DNA of 64,000 nucleotides from CAZHOV01 sp964534315 (GCA_964534315.1 CAZHOV010000001.1:1-64000), one strand, 5' to 3'; counted from the stretch's first letter, positions 54,071-62,880 are shown. Notes: generated by a model not told the origin, from the sequence alone. Made by a program: numbers and translations.

Positions 54071-54239
54071 GATTTAGTATTTTCTTACAGTAAGGTATAA
54101 AGTTTCAAAATTTTATTTTGCAAAATAAATTAAATAATAGAAGGCTGGTAAAAAAAAGGATATTGTTGGTTTAGCTGAAAAAAATTAAGTTACTTTTGTG
54201 CAAATTAAAAGGCCTTTATTGGTTTTTTTAGTACTTAAC

Positions 54240-54323
54240 TAGTAAGGCAAAAAAAATGGTAGAATAATTTTTTTAGGTTCAAATGAAAATTCCTGCATAT
54301 AATAAAGGACTTAGCCTTTATTA
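54240..54323. repeat. Inverted-repeat copy B (long dispersed repeat)
   Basis: This is the 84-bp inverted partner of 1-84 (two mismatches). It lies in the 393-bp divergent gap between paaY and the 2-hydroxyacid dehydrogenase gene. Its right end forms an 8-bp stem (AATAAAGG/CCTTTATT, 6-nt loop) that is broken by one substitution in copy A. A TACTTTTG element, resembling a -7 box, lies upstream at 54191-54198; no good -33 was found. If used, the repeat would be transcribed in the 5' leader. Confidence 0.93.
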
Positions 54324-54355
54324 TTACAGTAAAGGCAAACAGTTCTTTACTGTAA
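54324..54355 (+). promoter_or_regulatory. 11-bp-stem hairpin in the leader of the hydroxyacid dehydrogenase
   Basis: TTACAGTAAAG (54324-54334) pairs perfectly with 54345-54355 around a 10-nt loop. It begins at the base after the repeat copy B and precedes the start codon by about 109 bp. It has no T-run, so it is more likely a regulatory or structural leader element than a terminator. Confidence 0.6.
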
Positions 54356-54463
54356 TTTCCAAGTATTTAATTATTCAGCAATTTCATTCGAACAAATTAT
54401 TATACAAGCAATTTTGATTTGCCGCTTATTATATCCACTTGACTTTACTAAAAACCGCAAAAA

Positions 54464-55426
54464 ATGATTAAAATTTTAGCCAATGACGGCATCCACCCAG
54501 ATGGTAAAATGTTATTGGAAGAAGCCGATTACAAAGTAGATACGGAAAAAATTCCCCAGGAAGAACTTCCGAATGTTTTGCCTGATTACGATGTGATCAT
54601 CGTAAGAAGTGCTACAAAGGTGCGGCAAGACTTGATTGATAAATGTCCGAAATTAAAAATTATCGCCCGGGGGGGAGTTGGATTGGACAATATAGATGTA
54701 GATTATGCTAGGGGTAAGCATATTGAAGTGATGAATACGCCGGCTGCTTCGTCGCAGTCAGTTGCGGAATTATCCTTCGCCCATATGTTTACGCTCGCGA
54801 GAAGTTTACATACCTCCAACCGGCAGATGCCCGAGAAAGGTGATACTGACTTTAAGGCGCTTAAGAAAGCCTATTCGGGGGGGCTTCATTTACGTGGGAA
54901 AACCCTGGGTATTCTGGGTTTCGGAAGAATCGGGCAGGAAGTAGCGCGCATTGGCCTGGGTATGGGAATGACGTTGATGCCTGTTGACCTTAAAGTTGAC
55001 GAGCTGGATATGGATCTCAGAGTATTTAAGCATCAGGATGTATGGCTGTCTGTAAAGCTTCAAACAGTGAGTTTGGATAAGATGCTGGCGGAAGCCGATT
55101 TCATTACGATGCACGTACCTTACATCGGGAGACCTTTGGTAGGGGCTGATGAGTTTCAGAAAATGAAGGACGGAGCCTATTTGATCAATTGCTCCCGTGG
55201 AGGAACTGTTGATGAAGATGCGCTTATGGAAGCTTTGAATAATGGAAAGCTTGCCGGAGCAGGTATTGATGTATTTGAAAACGAACCTACTCCGAGAAAG
55301 GATCTTTTAACACACCCTAAAGTGTCTTTATCTCCCCATATTGGTGCGGCTACCTTAGAAGCCCAGAGAAATATTGGGTTGGAACTAGCCGATAAGATCA
55401 TCGCTTTTTTTGGAGATGATAAGTAA
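54464..55426 (+). CDS. D-2-hydroxyacid dehydrogenase (3-phosphoglycerate dehydrogenase-like)
   Basis: This 320-residue protein has the full D-isomer dehydrogenase fold: 'KIIARGGVGLDNIDVDYA' (catalytic Arg in ARGG-x), 'LGILGFGRIGQEVARIG' (NAD-binding) and 'INCSRGGTVDEDALMEAL'. 'GAGIDVFENEP' holds the catalytic Glu and 'SPHIGAAT' the catalytic His. It lacks the ACT domain of long SerA. It probably oxidises 3-phosphoglycerate in serine synthesis, but other 2-hydroxyacids are possible. The leader contains the repeat and hairpin described above. Confidence 0.88.
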   Translation: MIKILANDGIHPDGKMLLEEADYKVDTEKIPQEELPNVLPDYDVIIVRSATKVRQDLIDKCPKLKIIARGGVGLDNIDVDYARGKHIEVMNTPAASSQSVAELSFAHMFTLARSLHTSNRQMPEKGDTDFKALKKAYSGGLHLRGKTLGILGFGRIGQEVARIGLGMGMTLMPVDLKVDELDMDLRVFKHQDVWLSVKLQTVSLDKMLAEADFITMHVPYIGRPLVGADEFQKMKDGAYLINCSRGGTVDEDALMEALNNGKLAGAGIDVFENEPTPRKDLLTHPKVSLSPHIGAATLEAQRNIGLELADKIIAFFGDDK

Positions 55427-55432
55427 GGTTAG

Positions 55433-55493
55433 TTTGAACGTGCTGTTTTTCTAGGAAAATTTACGATTTTTTTAGAAAAACAGCACATTCAAA
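55433..55493. terminator. Long hairpin between convergent genes
   Basis: A 21-bp stem with one mismatch (55433-55453 with 55473-55493) lies between the dehydrogenase stop (55426) and the FKBP stop (55534). The stem carries a TTTTT/AAAAA pair in the middle and the loop is T-rich, so it can end transcription from both sides. Confidence 0.7.
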
Positions 55494-55533
55494 GAAGAAC
55501 GTTTGATCTTTTGAAACACCTTCCCAAGGCTTT

Positions 55534-56034
55534 TTATTTTGAGTAATCAATCAGTTCGATATCGAAGACCAGTACTTCTCTGGGAGGGATTGAATTGGTT
55601 CCTTTATTACCATAGGCCAGATGGGAGGGGAAGATAAATTTGCCTTTTCCGCCTTGGCCCAGCATCGGAACTGCCTGCTGCCAGCCTTCTATAAGCTCTT
55701 TTAATTCCACTTGTAAAGGCTCTCCCCGATCTTTAGATGAATCAAATATTTCTCCACTTAAGAAGCTACCTTCATAGTGGGCCGTAATAGTAGACTTTAC
55801 ATTTGGCTTGCCCGCCTCACCGGATTCTTCAATAACATAATAGATGCCCGAATCAGTTGACTGGGCTTCGGTAAGTTCATTTTTTATGATGTAATCCAGA
55901 ATTCGGTTTTTGTCGATCTGTTCCTGATTGGTAGGATTGGGGATCATTTGTTTCTCGAATTTCTTCAATGAGGGGGTGCAAGAAACAACGAATAGGGCGG
56001 CAAAGCCCAGGAAAAGCATCTTCGTAAAATTCAT
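55534..56034 (-). CDS. FKBP-type peptidyl-prolyl isomerase lipoprotein
   Basis: I use the ATG at 56034, which gives a 166-residue protein with a clean lipoprotein signal (KMLFLGFAALFVVSC) and lipobox Cys. The upstream ATG at 56067 would place 11 polar residues before it. The C-terminal FKBP domain reads 'TAHYEGSFLSGEIFDSSKDRG', 'LIEGWQQAVPMLGQGGKGKF' and 'LAYGNKGTNSIPPREVLVFDI'. It should accelerate proline isomerisation at the envelope, as do the two cyclophilin lipoproteins at 17.7-19.3 kb. Confidence 0.88.
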   Translation of the reverse strand: MNFTKMLFLGFAALFVVSCTPSLKKFEKQMIPNPTNQEQIDKNRILDYIIKNELTEAQSTDSGIYYVIEESGEAGKPNVKSTITAHYEGSFLSGEIFDSSKDRGEPLQVELKELIEGWQQAVPMLGQGGKGKFIFPSHLAYGNKGTNSIPPREVLVFDIELIDYSK

Positions 56035-56101
56035 AAATCTGTAATTGTGTAATTTGGCGGCATTCATGGGTGCTTAATTTTTCCACTTATATTATGTATG
56101 T

Positions 56102-56128
56102 AAAAAAGCGGTAGTGTGTTACCGTTTT
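56102..56128 (-). terminator. Rho-independent terminator of a small minus-strand unit
   Basis: On the minus strand, CGGTA pairs with TACCG around ACACAC, and CTTTTTT follows. It begins 1 bp after the stop of the small ORF at 56129 and precedes the FKBP gene start, so it separates the two units. Confidence 0.6.
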
Positions 56129-56263
56129 CTATCCATCAAAATTAATTTTCTTAGTGTGCATCATTTCCTTGAGCCGAAAAGCTTGTTGTTTATCCACAAA
56201 AGAAACAGCGCAAGTTAATATCTTTATCAATGTTTCGTCTTTTTCACCGATAAAGTTAATCAT
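56129..56263 (-). CDS. Possible 44-residue small protein
   Basis: An ATG-initiated frame of 44 codons reads MINFIGEKDETLIKI at the start and MMHTKKINFDG at the end. It has no membrane segment and is not recognised. Its stop is directly followed by a hairpin with a T-run on the same strand, which is what a real small transcript would show. It is too short for coding statistics, so it may equally be the sequence of a non-coding RNA. The rest of the 376-bp gap (to 56410) is AT-rich leader of the thioredoxin gene. Confidence 0.35.
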   Translation of the reverse strand: MINFIGEKDETLIKILTCAVSFVDKQQAFRLKEMMHTKKINFDG

Positions 56264-56410
56264 AATACGCTTTTTAACAATAATTTTTACCAATTACACT
56301 GAAGAATAGAGAAAAACAAACTATATGAACATAGTATCATATTTTTGTGTTTATAGAATATTGTTTGTAGCTTAACAACATCAAACTACTGATTAATAAA
56401 AATTAAAAAG

Positions 56411-56716
56411 ATGAAAAAAACGAGTTTTAGTGATCTTATAAATTCTCCAAAGCCTGTCATTATTGACTTTTATGCAGATTGGTGTGGCCCTTGCAAGGTT
56501 TTTCACCCAATATTAGATGAGCTGAAAGAAGAAATGGGTGCAAAGATCAGAGTGATAAAGATAGATGTTGATAAAAATCAGGCACTATCTTCTAAGTTAC
56601 AGGTTAGAAGTATACCTACGGTAATGATTTTCCAGAATGGAGAAGCTAAATGGCGTGCTGCAGGGGTACAATCCTTACAGACGCTAAAGAGTGAATTAGC
56701 AAATATTGGCGTATAA
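56411..56716 (+). CDS. Thioredoxin
   Basis: This 101-residue protein is one thioredoxin domain with the redox motif WCGPC in 'FYADWCGPCKVFHPILDEL', the cis-Pro in 'VRSIPTVMIF' and no signal peptide. It reduces protein disulfides in the cytoplasm using thioredoxin reductase. A TTTG at 56344 followed after 20 nt by TAGCTTAA could be its promoter, but the match is loose. It is a stand-alone gene convergent with the 56729 gene. Confidence 0.88.
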   Translation: MKKTSFSDLINSPKPVIIDFYADWCGPCKVFHPILDELKEEMGAKIRVIKIDVDKNQALSSKLQVRSIPTVMIFQNGEAKWRAAGVQSLQTLKSELANIGV

Positions 56717-56728
56717 ATAGAAGGGGGC

Positions 56729-57706
56729 TTAGTGCCCCCTTGCTAAAAAGAGTGCATTCTCCAGCTCAAAGGAACTGATTTGCCTTCTGCCTGTAAGGTA
56801 TAGAAATAGATTTTCGCCATTTGTAGCTGAAAATCCTATCTGATATTTCTCTTCAGTTGGTCCGGCAAGTTCATCCATTCTTTCCTTTACTTTTTTAATT
56901 TCATATTCATCTATTTTGGTCTCTCGCGTGCCATCGTCAAAAGAAAGGATTTGCTTGACAACTACATGATAACTTCTGATAATTTTAATCTTCGTTTCCG
57001 TTTCTTCTGCCAAGGTATCAGGCGTGCCGGCGATCGTATCTGTTCTAACTTCTTCTTTATGCTTTGATTTTTTCTTTATTTCTTTTTCAATGATCTTTTC
57101 TCTCATCTCAAAAGAAATGCTCGTGCTGTCTCTACGTTGGAGCCGCTGTTGGACTCCTTTATTATTATGTATTTTTAGAAATGGTCGAAACTGTGTTCCC
57201 CAGATGCTGTCAGGGTATTTTACCTCCAACTCATTACGATCAGTGAAGAATTGCGTTTCCTGTTTGGCGAGTTCTTCGGTAAGCAGTGGAAGAAAGAAAA
57301 TGATTTCTTCTTCTTTGGTGGATCTTCTGAAAACAAGAGCATCCACCTGTTTTTTCCTATTGAGTATAACTTTCAGGTGTCCTTGCAATCTGGCATCTCT
57401 CGCATTGATGAGTAGTAGTTTAAATCCGTAGTCGGTTGTATTGATGTTATTGATATTGTAAACGCCTTCGATATCCTTCCCTTTGACATAAAGATTATTC
57501 ATGGTGATACCAAACGAGTATTCGCCCGGATTGATCTTCTCCTTTGACTGTCCGGGTATTTCTATCACTGAAGGTTTAAAATCATAACCGAGCAGTTCAG
57601 TCGGATCGGAAAATTTCCGGTCGGAGGAATAGGAAAAGAAGGCTTGAGCATTTATACCAAGGATTAATAAGCAACTAAAGAGGGTAAGTGTTATTTTTAG
57701 CATCAT
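56729..57706 (-). CDS. Exported hypothetical protein downstream of FTCD
   Basis: This 325-residue protein has a signal peptide (LTLFSCLLILGINAQA). The middle part is strand-rich (EYSFGITMNNLYVKGKDIEG, LQGHLKVILNRKKQVD). A charged Lys/Glu segment at about 205-235 (KIIEKEIKKKSKHKEEV) looks like a coiled helix. The C-terminal part is again beta-rich. Its start codon lies 1 nt after the FTCD stop, so the two are co-transcribed, yet nothing connects the sequence to folate or histidine chemistry. Confidence 0.68.
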   Translation of the reverse strand: MMLKITLTLFSCLLILGINAQAFFSYSSDRKFSDPTELLGYDFKPSVIEIPGQSKEKINPGEYSFGITMNNLYVKGKDIEGVYNINNINTTDYGFKLLLINARDARLQGHLKVILNRKKQVDALVFRRSTKEEEIIFFLPLLTEELAKQETQFFTDRNELEVKYPDSIWGTQFRPFLKIHNNKGVQQRLQRRDSTSISFEMREKIIEKEIKKKSKHKEEVRTDTIAGTPDTLAEETETKIKIIRSYHVVVKQILSFDDGTRETKIDEYEIKKVKERMDELAGPTEEKYQIGFSATNGENLFLYLTGRRQISSFELENALFLARGH

Positions 57707-57707
57707 T

Positions 57708-59396
57708 TTATTCGAGATTTTTATTTAGTATTTCCATGATTTCAGCTTCTTCCCGTTCTGCTTTTTCCAGGTATTGGCGACCTTTTTCCAACACTTCTTT
57801 TACAAACTCTTTATCCTTCAATCCGCTGGTATTGATTTTTACATTGAGATAAGCCCCTCTAATCGCTGCTCTTGTACAGAGGGCGCCCACTGCACCGTCT
57901 GTGATAGAGTTGGGGTTACCGGTAAGGACCATGGCTTTAATCAATTCGAAGGCTTCAAAGCATTTTTCGATAACATTAAAGGGGACTTGGATAGCGTATT
58001 TTGTTGCTTCTTCGATCGCTTCTTTTCGTTTGGCTTTTTCCTCTTCCGAGCTTTTGGGCATTCGCATAGCTGAGATGATGGCATTAAAGGAGTGGGTATC
58101 TTCGTCAACCAATTTTAAGAGGTCTTTTTTTAGCTGTTGGCCCTTTTCCGCCCACACCGAGAATTCCTCCCACTTACTGTCCCAGCCGCGTTTATGAGAA
58201 GAGATATTAGCCACCATAGTAGCAAGTGAAACACCTAAAGCGCCTACATAAGCTGAAATGGATCCGCCTCCTGGAGCTACGCTTTCGGAAGCTGTTTCGT
58301 TGGCAAAATCGGTCAGTTTCATATTGATCAGCGGCGTATTCTGGTCTTCTTCCAACTGATATTCGATAATTTTTTTCTTTGGGTCGAAGGGGGTAAGTTC
58401 ATCCAATCCGAGCGATTTGACAGCGATCTTGATTATTTCATCTTCTGAGACCCCTAGCGATCTTTCTTGTTGACGGAGGAAGTATTTTCCTGCGTCCAGC
58501 ATTACTTTCAGGGGAACCAGGCCGACCAATTCAGACCCTGTAACACGGAGCCCTCTTTTATTGGCACTTTTACGGCACGCTTCAAAAGCGATGTGCAGGG
58601 GGGTGTCGCTGATATTGGTGATATTCATGGATATTTGTGCAATACCATATTCTTCGATATACCAGCCGATAGCTTTCACTGATTTGCAAGTGCCGGAAAT
58701 TCTTAACGGATCTCCATTCTCATCTCTGACGATTTCGCCTGTTATGGGGTCTCCTGTTCGTTTGACTCGTCCTTTTTCTCTGATATCGAAGGCGACAGAG
58801 TTAGTTCTTCTGACAGAGGTCGTATTGAGGTTGACATTATAGGCGATGAGGAAGTCGCGGGCACCTACAGCCGTGGCTCCGGCTTTAGCGTTGAATTTAA
58901 CAGGTCCGTAGTCTGGTTTTCCCTGGGGCGTTCCGATTTTATCGGGTAGCGCCTCGTATTCGCCTGCTCTGACGACGGCTAGATTCTGGCGTTCGGGTCG
59001 AGTGGCGGCAGCTTCATACATGTAGATGGGAATATCGAGTTGCTTTCCGGCCATTTCACCTAATTGGTGTGCATATTCGGCAACTTCCTCCATCGTTATA
59101 TTGGCGACGGGAACGAGTGGGCACACATCGGTTGCTCCCATTCTGGGGTGTTCGCCCTGGTGCTTGCTCATATCAATCAGTTCGGCCGCTTTTTGCATGG
59201 CCAGGAAAGCAGCCTGAACAACAGGTTGGGGTTCGCCGACGAAGGTGACTACAGTACGGTTGGTCGCTTTTCCGGGATCTACATCCAGCAGTTTTACACC
59301 TTCTACACTTTCAATTTGGTCAGTTATTTGTCGGATAATGGTTAAATCGCGTCCTTCACTAAAATTCGGAACGCATTCGATGAGTTGTTTAGTCAT
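57708..59396 (-). CDS. Bifunctional glutamate formimidoyltransferase / formimidoyl-THF cyclodeaminase
   Basis: This 562-residue fusion has formiminotransferase N- and C-terminal subdomains at about 1-320 ('LIECVPNFSEGRDLTIIRQI', 'EHPRMGATDVCPLVPVAN'). Cyclodeaminase is at about 355-562 ('ASESVAPGGGSISAYVGALG', 'VDEDTHSFNAIISAMRMP'). This is the FTCD architecture of histidine degradation: it moves the formimino group from formiminoglutamate to tetrahydrofolate and then releases ammonia. hutH, hutU and hutI are not in the window. It may also feed one-carbon units in purine-linked metabolism. Confidence 0.93.
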   Translation of the reverse strand: MTKQLIECVPNFSEGRDLTIIRQITDQIESVEGVKLLDVDPGKATNRTVVTFVGEPQPVVQAAFLAMQKAAELIDMSKHQGEHPRMGATDVCPLVPVANITMEEVAEYAHQLGEMAGKQLDIPIYMYEAAATRPERQNLAVVRAGEYEALPDKIGTPQGKPDYGPVKFNAKAGATAVGARDFLIAYNVNLNTTSVRRTNSVAFDIREKGRVKRTGDPITGEIVRDENGDPLRISGTCKSVKAIGWYIEEYGIAQISMNITNISDTPLHIAFEACRKSANKRGLRVTGSELVGLVPLKVMLDAGKYFLRQQERSLGVSEDEIIKIAVKSLGLDELTPFDPKKKIIEYQLEEDQNTPLINMKLTDFANETASESVAPGGGSISAYVGALGVSLATMVANISSHKRGWDSKWEEFSVWAEKGQQLKKDLLKLVDEDTHSFNAIISAMRMPKSSEEEKAKRKEAIEEATKYAIQVPFNVIEKCFEAFELIKAMVLTGNPNSITDGAVGALCTRAAIRGAYLNVKINTSGLKDKEFVKEVLEKGRQYLEKAEREEAEIMEILNKNLE

Positions 59397-59542
59397 AAAT
59401 GTGAGCGGATTTGAAATTCAATCAATGCTGTTAATTTAGGTGAATTCGGTAAAATGCAAAAACCTTTTACCGTTTATCTGCAAAATTTATAGAAGATAAG
59501 TAGAGGTTTGTCGAATATGATAAAAATCTATGGTAGGTAATC

Positions 59543-59574
59543 TTTATCGCATCTTCTTTGTTGTAATACCTTTG
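59543..59574 (+). promoter_or_regulatory. Predicted promoter of the TonB receptor gene
   Basis: TACCTTTG at 59567-59574 fits TAnnTTTG exactly. TTTA at 59543-59546 lies 20 nt upstream as a weak -33. The TTG start codon is 41 bp downstream of the -7 box. Confidence 0.4.
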
Positions 59575-59615
59575 TGTAAACAATTGCCCGATTTTCTAAA
59601 CCTAAACAAAAGAAC

Positions 59616-61958
59616 TTGAAAAACATTACCCTGCTCGTGGTTTTTTTACTTTCATCCCTATTTTTGATAGGGCAAGACCACACTGTTCGAGGCGTTCTTA
59701 AAGATGCTGAGAATGGAGAAACGTTAATTGGCGCCACTGTTTTCGAAAAAGAAACTGGCCAGGGAACGGCTACCAATGAATATGGCTTCTATTCCATGAC
59801 ATTGGCGTCAGGCAAAACCTACACCCTTGTGTTTAGCTATGTGGGGTATGCTGATCTTGAACAAGAGATTTATCTTGACAAGGATACCGTTATCAATATT
59901 GAGCTATCGAGCGGTGTGGAATTAGAGGAGCTTGTGGTAGAAGCGAATTCTTTCAGAGAGCAACTGCAGTCTACCGAGATGAGTGTGGAGGCAATCTCCA
60001 TTAAAGAGGCCAAAGCCATTCCCGCTATTTTTGGGGAGGTTGATGTAATCAAAACCATTCAGCTGAAGCCTGGGATCACTTCTGGATCAGAAGGAAGCAC
60101 AGGGCTGTTTGTGAGAGGCGGGGCAGGTGATCAAAATTTAATCTTGCTTGACGAGGCTACGGTCTATAATGCCAATCACCTTTTTGGCTTTTTCAGCACG
60201 TTCAATGCGGATGCCATCAAAGATATTAAGGTGTATAAGGGAGGGTTTCCAGCCCAATACAGCGGTCGATTATCATCTGTGATCGATGTTAAATTAAAAG
60301 AGGGGAACAATCGGAAATTTGCTGCATCGGGCGGTATTGGGTTAATCTCTTCCAGACTGACAGTAGAGGGGCCTATTCAAAAGGAGAAGTCTTCTTTTAT
60401 GGTTTCGGGCAGACGTACTTATGTCGACCTGATCACCCGGCAAATCAATCGCGCCAACGAGGATAATGCTGATTTTGAGCCAATTCCTGATTATTATTTT
60501 TACGATCTGAATGCCAAAGTAAACTACGAGTTTAGCGATAAAGACCGGCTTTATCTGAGTGGCTATTTTGGTCGGGACGTGTTTGGGTTTGATGGCGACT
60601 TTTTTGATTTTGATTTTGACTGGGGGAATGAAACCGGAACGGTCCGTTGGAATCATGTCTACAATCCCAAATTATTTTCCAATACAACGCTGACCTATTC
60701 CAATTATAAGTATGATATCACCAATAGAGTGACGGGATTTTCCTTCAACTTAGGCTCCAACATCCGGGACATTAATTTGAAGGTCGACTATTATTATGCA
60801 TTAAATAATAAGCATACGATGCGTTTTGGATTGAGAGGGACCAACCATCAGTTTACAGTGGGGCGTTTAAAGGCAGGGAGTGATGACGGAGAGATTTCTT
60901 TTAGCTCGGGTTTGGATTTGACGGGTAATTCGTTTGGCGCCTATTTTTCGGACGAGATTAATTGGACTGACCGCCTGAAGATGAATTTGGGGTTGCATCT
61001 ATCTGGTTTTCTATATGAGGGAGATGTAAATTGGGGGCTTGAGCCAAGGTTTGCATCGACTTACCAGGTGAATGATCGTTTCTCAGTAAAGGCCAGTTAT
61101 GCAAGGATGTTTCAATATGTGCATCTCGTAGCTAATTCGGGGATTGCCCTGCCTACTGATATTTGGTACCCAACAACGGATCTTGTAAAGCCGCAAATTT
61201 CTGATCAGGTAGCTGCGGGAGGGGTTTTCAAGCTTTCTGAAAGTTTGCTGCTGACGAATGAATATTATTACAAATGGTTGGATAATCAGATTGAATTCAG
61301 GGATCATGCCCAGCTTTTTGCCAATGATAATCTGGAAGAGGAATTTGCCTTTGGAGACGGTTTTGCTTACGGGATGGAGTTTGGAATTGAGAAAACCAAA
61401 GGAAAATTAAAAGGTTGGCTTGGTTATACCTTAACGTTTATTAGAAGAGGTAATTTTGAATTGGTAGATGGCGGACAAATTATGGAAGGGCGGTACTTTC
61501 CTCCGCGCTATGATCGCCGGCATGATATCTCTCTGGTGGGTATTTATGATATCAATCGCAAACTGACGGTAACCGGTACTTTTGTATATGGATCGGGAGA
61601 TATTAGCTGGCTGCCTTCCGGGCGCTTTTTCTTCCAGGATGTTAATGGGCAAACGATTGATCCAGCCGTGCCGGTTTTTGAAGACCGGAATACGTTTCGA
61701 TTACCTCCCTATTATAGATTGGATTTAGGCTTAATGATTAAATTCTTTCCTAAATGGGGAGAGAATAACCTTACTATAAGTGTATATAACGTACTGAATC
61801 GAAGAAATCCATACTTCGTCTATATAGAACCAGAATTTGAGGATCTGCAGGATATAGATGGAAATGTAATCGGAGAAGTGTATACCGGGTCGGCGGCCAA
61901 GCAGGTTTCGCTGTTTCCTATCCTTCCTTCAATTACCTGGAATTTTACTATTAACTAA
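59616..61958 (+). CDS. TonB-dependent receptor with carboxypeptidase-like N-terminal domain
   Basis: This 780-residue outer-membrane receptor has a signal peptide that begins with a TTG codon at 59616 (KNITLLVVFLLSSLFLIGQ); no ATG is available nearby. A CarboxypepD_reg-like domain at about 20-100 (VRGVLKDAENGETLIGATVF) is followed by the TonB plug (FGEVDVIKTIQLKPGITSGS, GLFVRGGAGDQNLILLDEA) and a 22-strand barrel. It takes up a specific ligand with TonB energy. The DUF4249 lipoprotein 15 bp downstream is its usual partner; the ligand is not predictable. Confidence 0.9.
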   Translation: MKNITLLVVFLLSSLFLIGQDHTVRGVLKDAENGETLIGATVFEKETGQGTATNEYGFYSMTLASGKTYTLVFSYVGYADLEQEIYLDKDTVINIELSSGVELEELVVEANSFREQLQSTEMSVEAISIKEAKAIPAIFGEVDVIKTIQLKPGITSGSEGSTGLFVRGGAGDQNLILLDEATVYNANHLFGFFSTFNADAIKDIKVYKGGFPAQYSGRLSSVIDVKLKEGNNRKFAASGGIGLISSRLTVEGPIQKEKSSFMVSGRRTYVDLITRQINRANEDNADFEPIPDYYFYDLNAKVNYEFSDKDRLYLSGYFGRDVFGFDGDFFDFDFDWGNETGTVRWNHVYNPKLFSNTTLTYSNYKYDITNRVTGFSFNLGSNIRDINLKVDYYYALNNKHTMRFGLRGTNHQFTVGRLKAGSDDGEISFSSGLDLTGNSFGAYFSDEINWTDRLKMNLGLHLSGFLYEGDVNWGLEPRFASTYQVNDRFSVKASYARMFQYVHLVANSGIALPTDIWYPTTDLVKPQISDQVAAGGVFKLSESLLLTNEYYYKWLDNQIEFRDHAQLFANDNLEEEFAFGDGFAYGMEFGIEKTKGKLKGWLGYTLTFIRRGNFELVDGGQIMEGRYFPPRYDRRHDISLVGIYDINRKLTVTGTFVYGSGDISWLPSGRFFFQDVNGQTIDPAVPVFEDRNTFRLPPYYRLDLGLMIKFFPKWGENNLTISVYNVLNRRNPYFVYIEPEFEDLQDIDGNVIGEVYTGSAAKQVSLFPILPSITWNFTIN

Positions 61959-61973
61959 TCAAAACTGAAAAAA

Positions 61974-62834
61974 ATGAACTTTAGATATATTCTTTTTTCG
62001 ATCTTTTCTCTTTTGATATTTAATGCTTGCGGCAATCTGGAACGGGAAATAGAAGTGGAGTTGCCGGAGTATGATAGCCAGATTGTGGTAGAATGTTATT
62101 TAGAGCCTGGAGCGCCTTTTCGCATGTTGTTAACGCGAAGTGCTGGTTATTTTGATCCTGTAAATGTAGATGAGCCGCTCAGCTATTTAAACTCTATTTT
62201 AGAGCAAGAGGCTACGGTTCGAATCAAACACAATTCGAAAGTTTATGAATTGGCTAATGAAAATATTCTAACCCCCAATTTTTTTAACTCGGAGACCAAT
62301 AAAATTTCTAATTATTACTTGGAGGAATTGGTGCCGGTTAATTATGATCAGCCCTTTGAATTAGAGATTATCACTAAAGACGGAGAAGAGATCAGGGCAA
62401 CGACGCGACTCTTCAAACCCATCCCCATTGATAGTATTGTGTATGAGTTTGGTACAAATGATTCTGCCCGGGTATTAACTTATTTCAACGATGATCCGGA
62501 CGAGCTTAATTTTTATCGTAGGATGCTTCATCGGAATTCGCTGGATAGTTTTCCTGAGCAAGACTTTATAACCGATGACCAGTTTATTGATAATTCACAG
62601 GTTGTATTCGGCACGGGATATGAGTATGCTGTAGGAGACACAATTATCAATACGCTATTCACTATTGAGGAGGCCTATTATGATTTTTTGGTAAGTGTGA
62701 GCAATTCCATAGATGCAAACGGCAATCCGTTTGCCCAACCTGGGATGATTGTTTCCAATATAGAGGGGAATGGTAATGCAATCGGAATTTTTACAGGGTT
62801 AAGTTTTTATCAGGAGAAGACAATAATTGAATGA
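61974..62834 (+). CDS. DUF4249 lipoprotein
   Basis: This 286-residue protein has a lipoprotein signal with the lipobox LLIFNACGN (Cys19). The DUF4249 body shows 'EVELPEYDSQIVVECYLEPG', 'LPVNYDQPFELEII'-type strands and 'LFTIEEAYYDFLVSVSNSID'. In Bacteroidota this family is almost always encoded directly after a TonB receptor with a carboxypeptidase-like domain, as here. It may act as the receptor's surface or periplasmic accessory lipoprotein. Its stop codon lies in the 23-bp terminator arm shared with msrB. Confidence 0.88.
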   Translation: MNFRYILFSIFSLLIFNACGNLEREIEVELPEYDSQIVVECYLEPGAPFRMLLTRSAGYFDPVNVDEPLSYLNSILEQEATVRIKHNSKVYELANENILTPNFFNSETNKISNYYLEELVPVNYDQPFELEIITKDGEEIRATTRLFKPIPIDSIVYEFGTNDSARVLTYFNDDPDELNFYRRMLHRNSLDSFPEQDFITDDQFIDNSQVVFGTGYEYAVGDTIINTLFTIEEAYYDFLVSVSNSIDANGNPFAQPGMIVSNIEGNGNAIGIFTGLSFYQEKTIIE

Positions 62835-62880
62835 TAAAAGAATAAAAAAGGCCCGAACGGGCCTTTTTTATTCTTTTATC
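62833..62880. terminator. Bidirectional terminator with 23-bp perfect arms
   Basis: 62833-62855 and 62858-62880 are perfect inverted copies, with GGCCCG/CGGGCC at the centre and A- and T-runs on each side. The DUF4249 stop (62832-62834) and the msrB stop (62868-62870) both lie in or at the arms. It ends transcription from both convergent genes. Confidence 0.92.
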
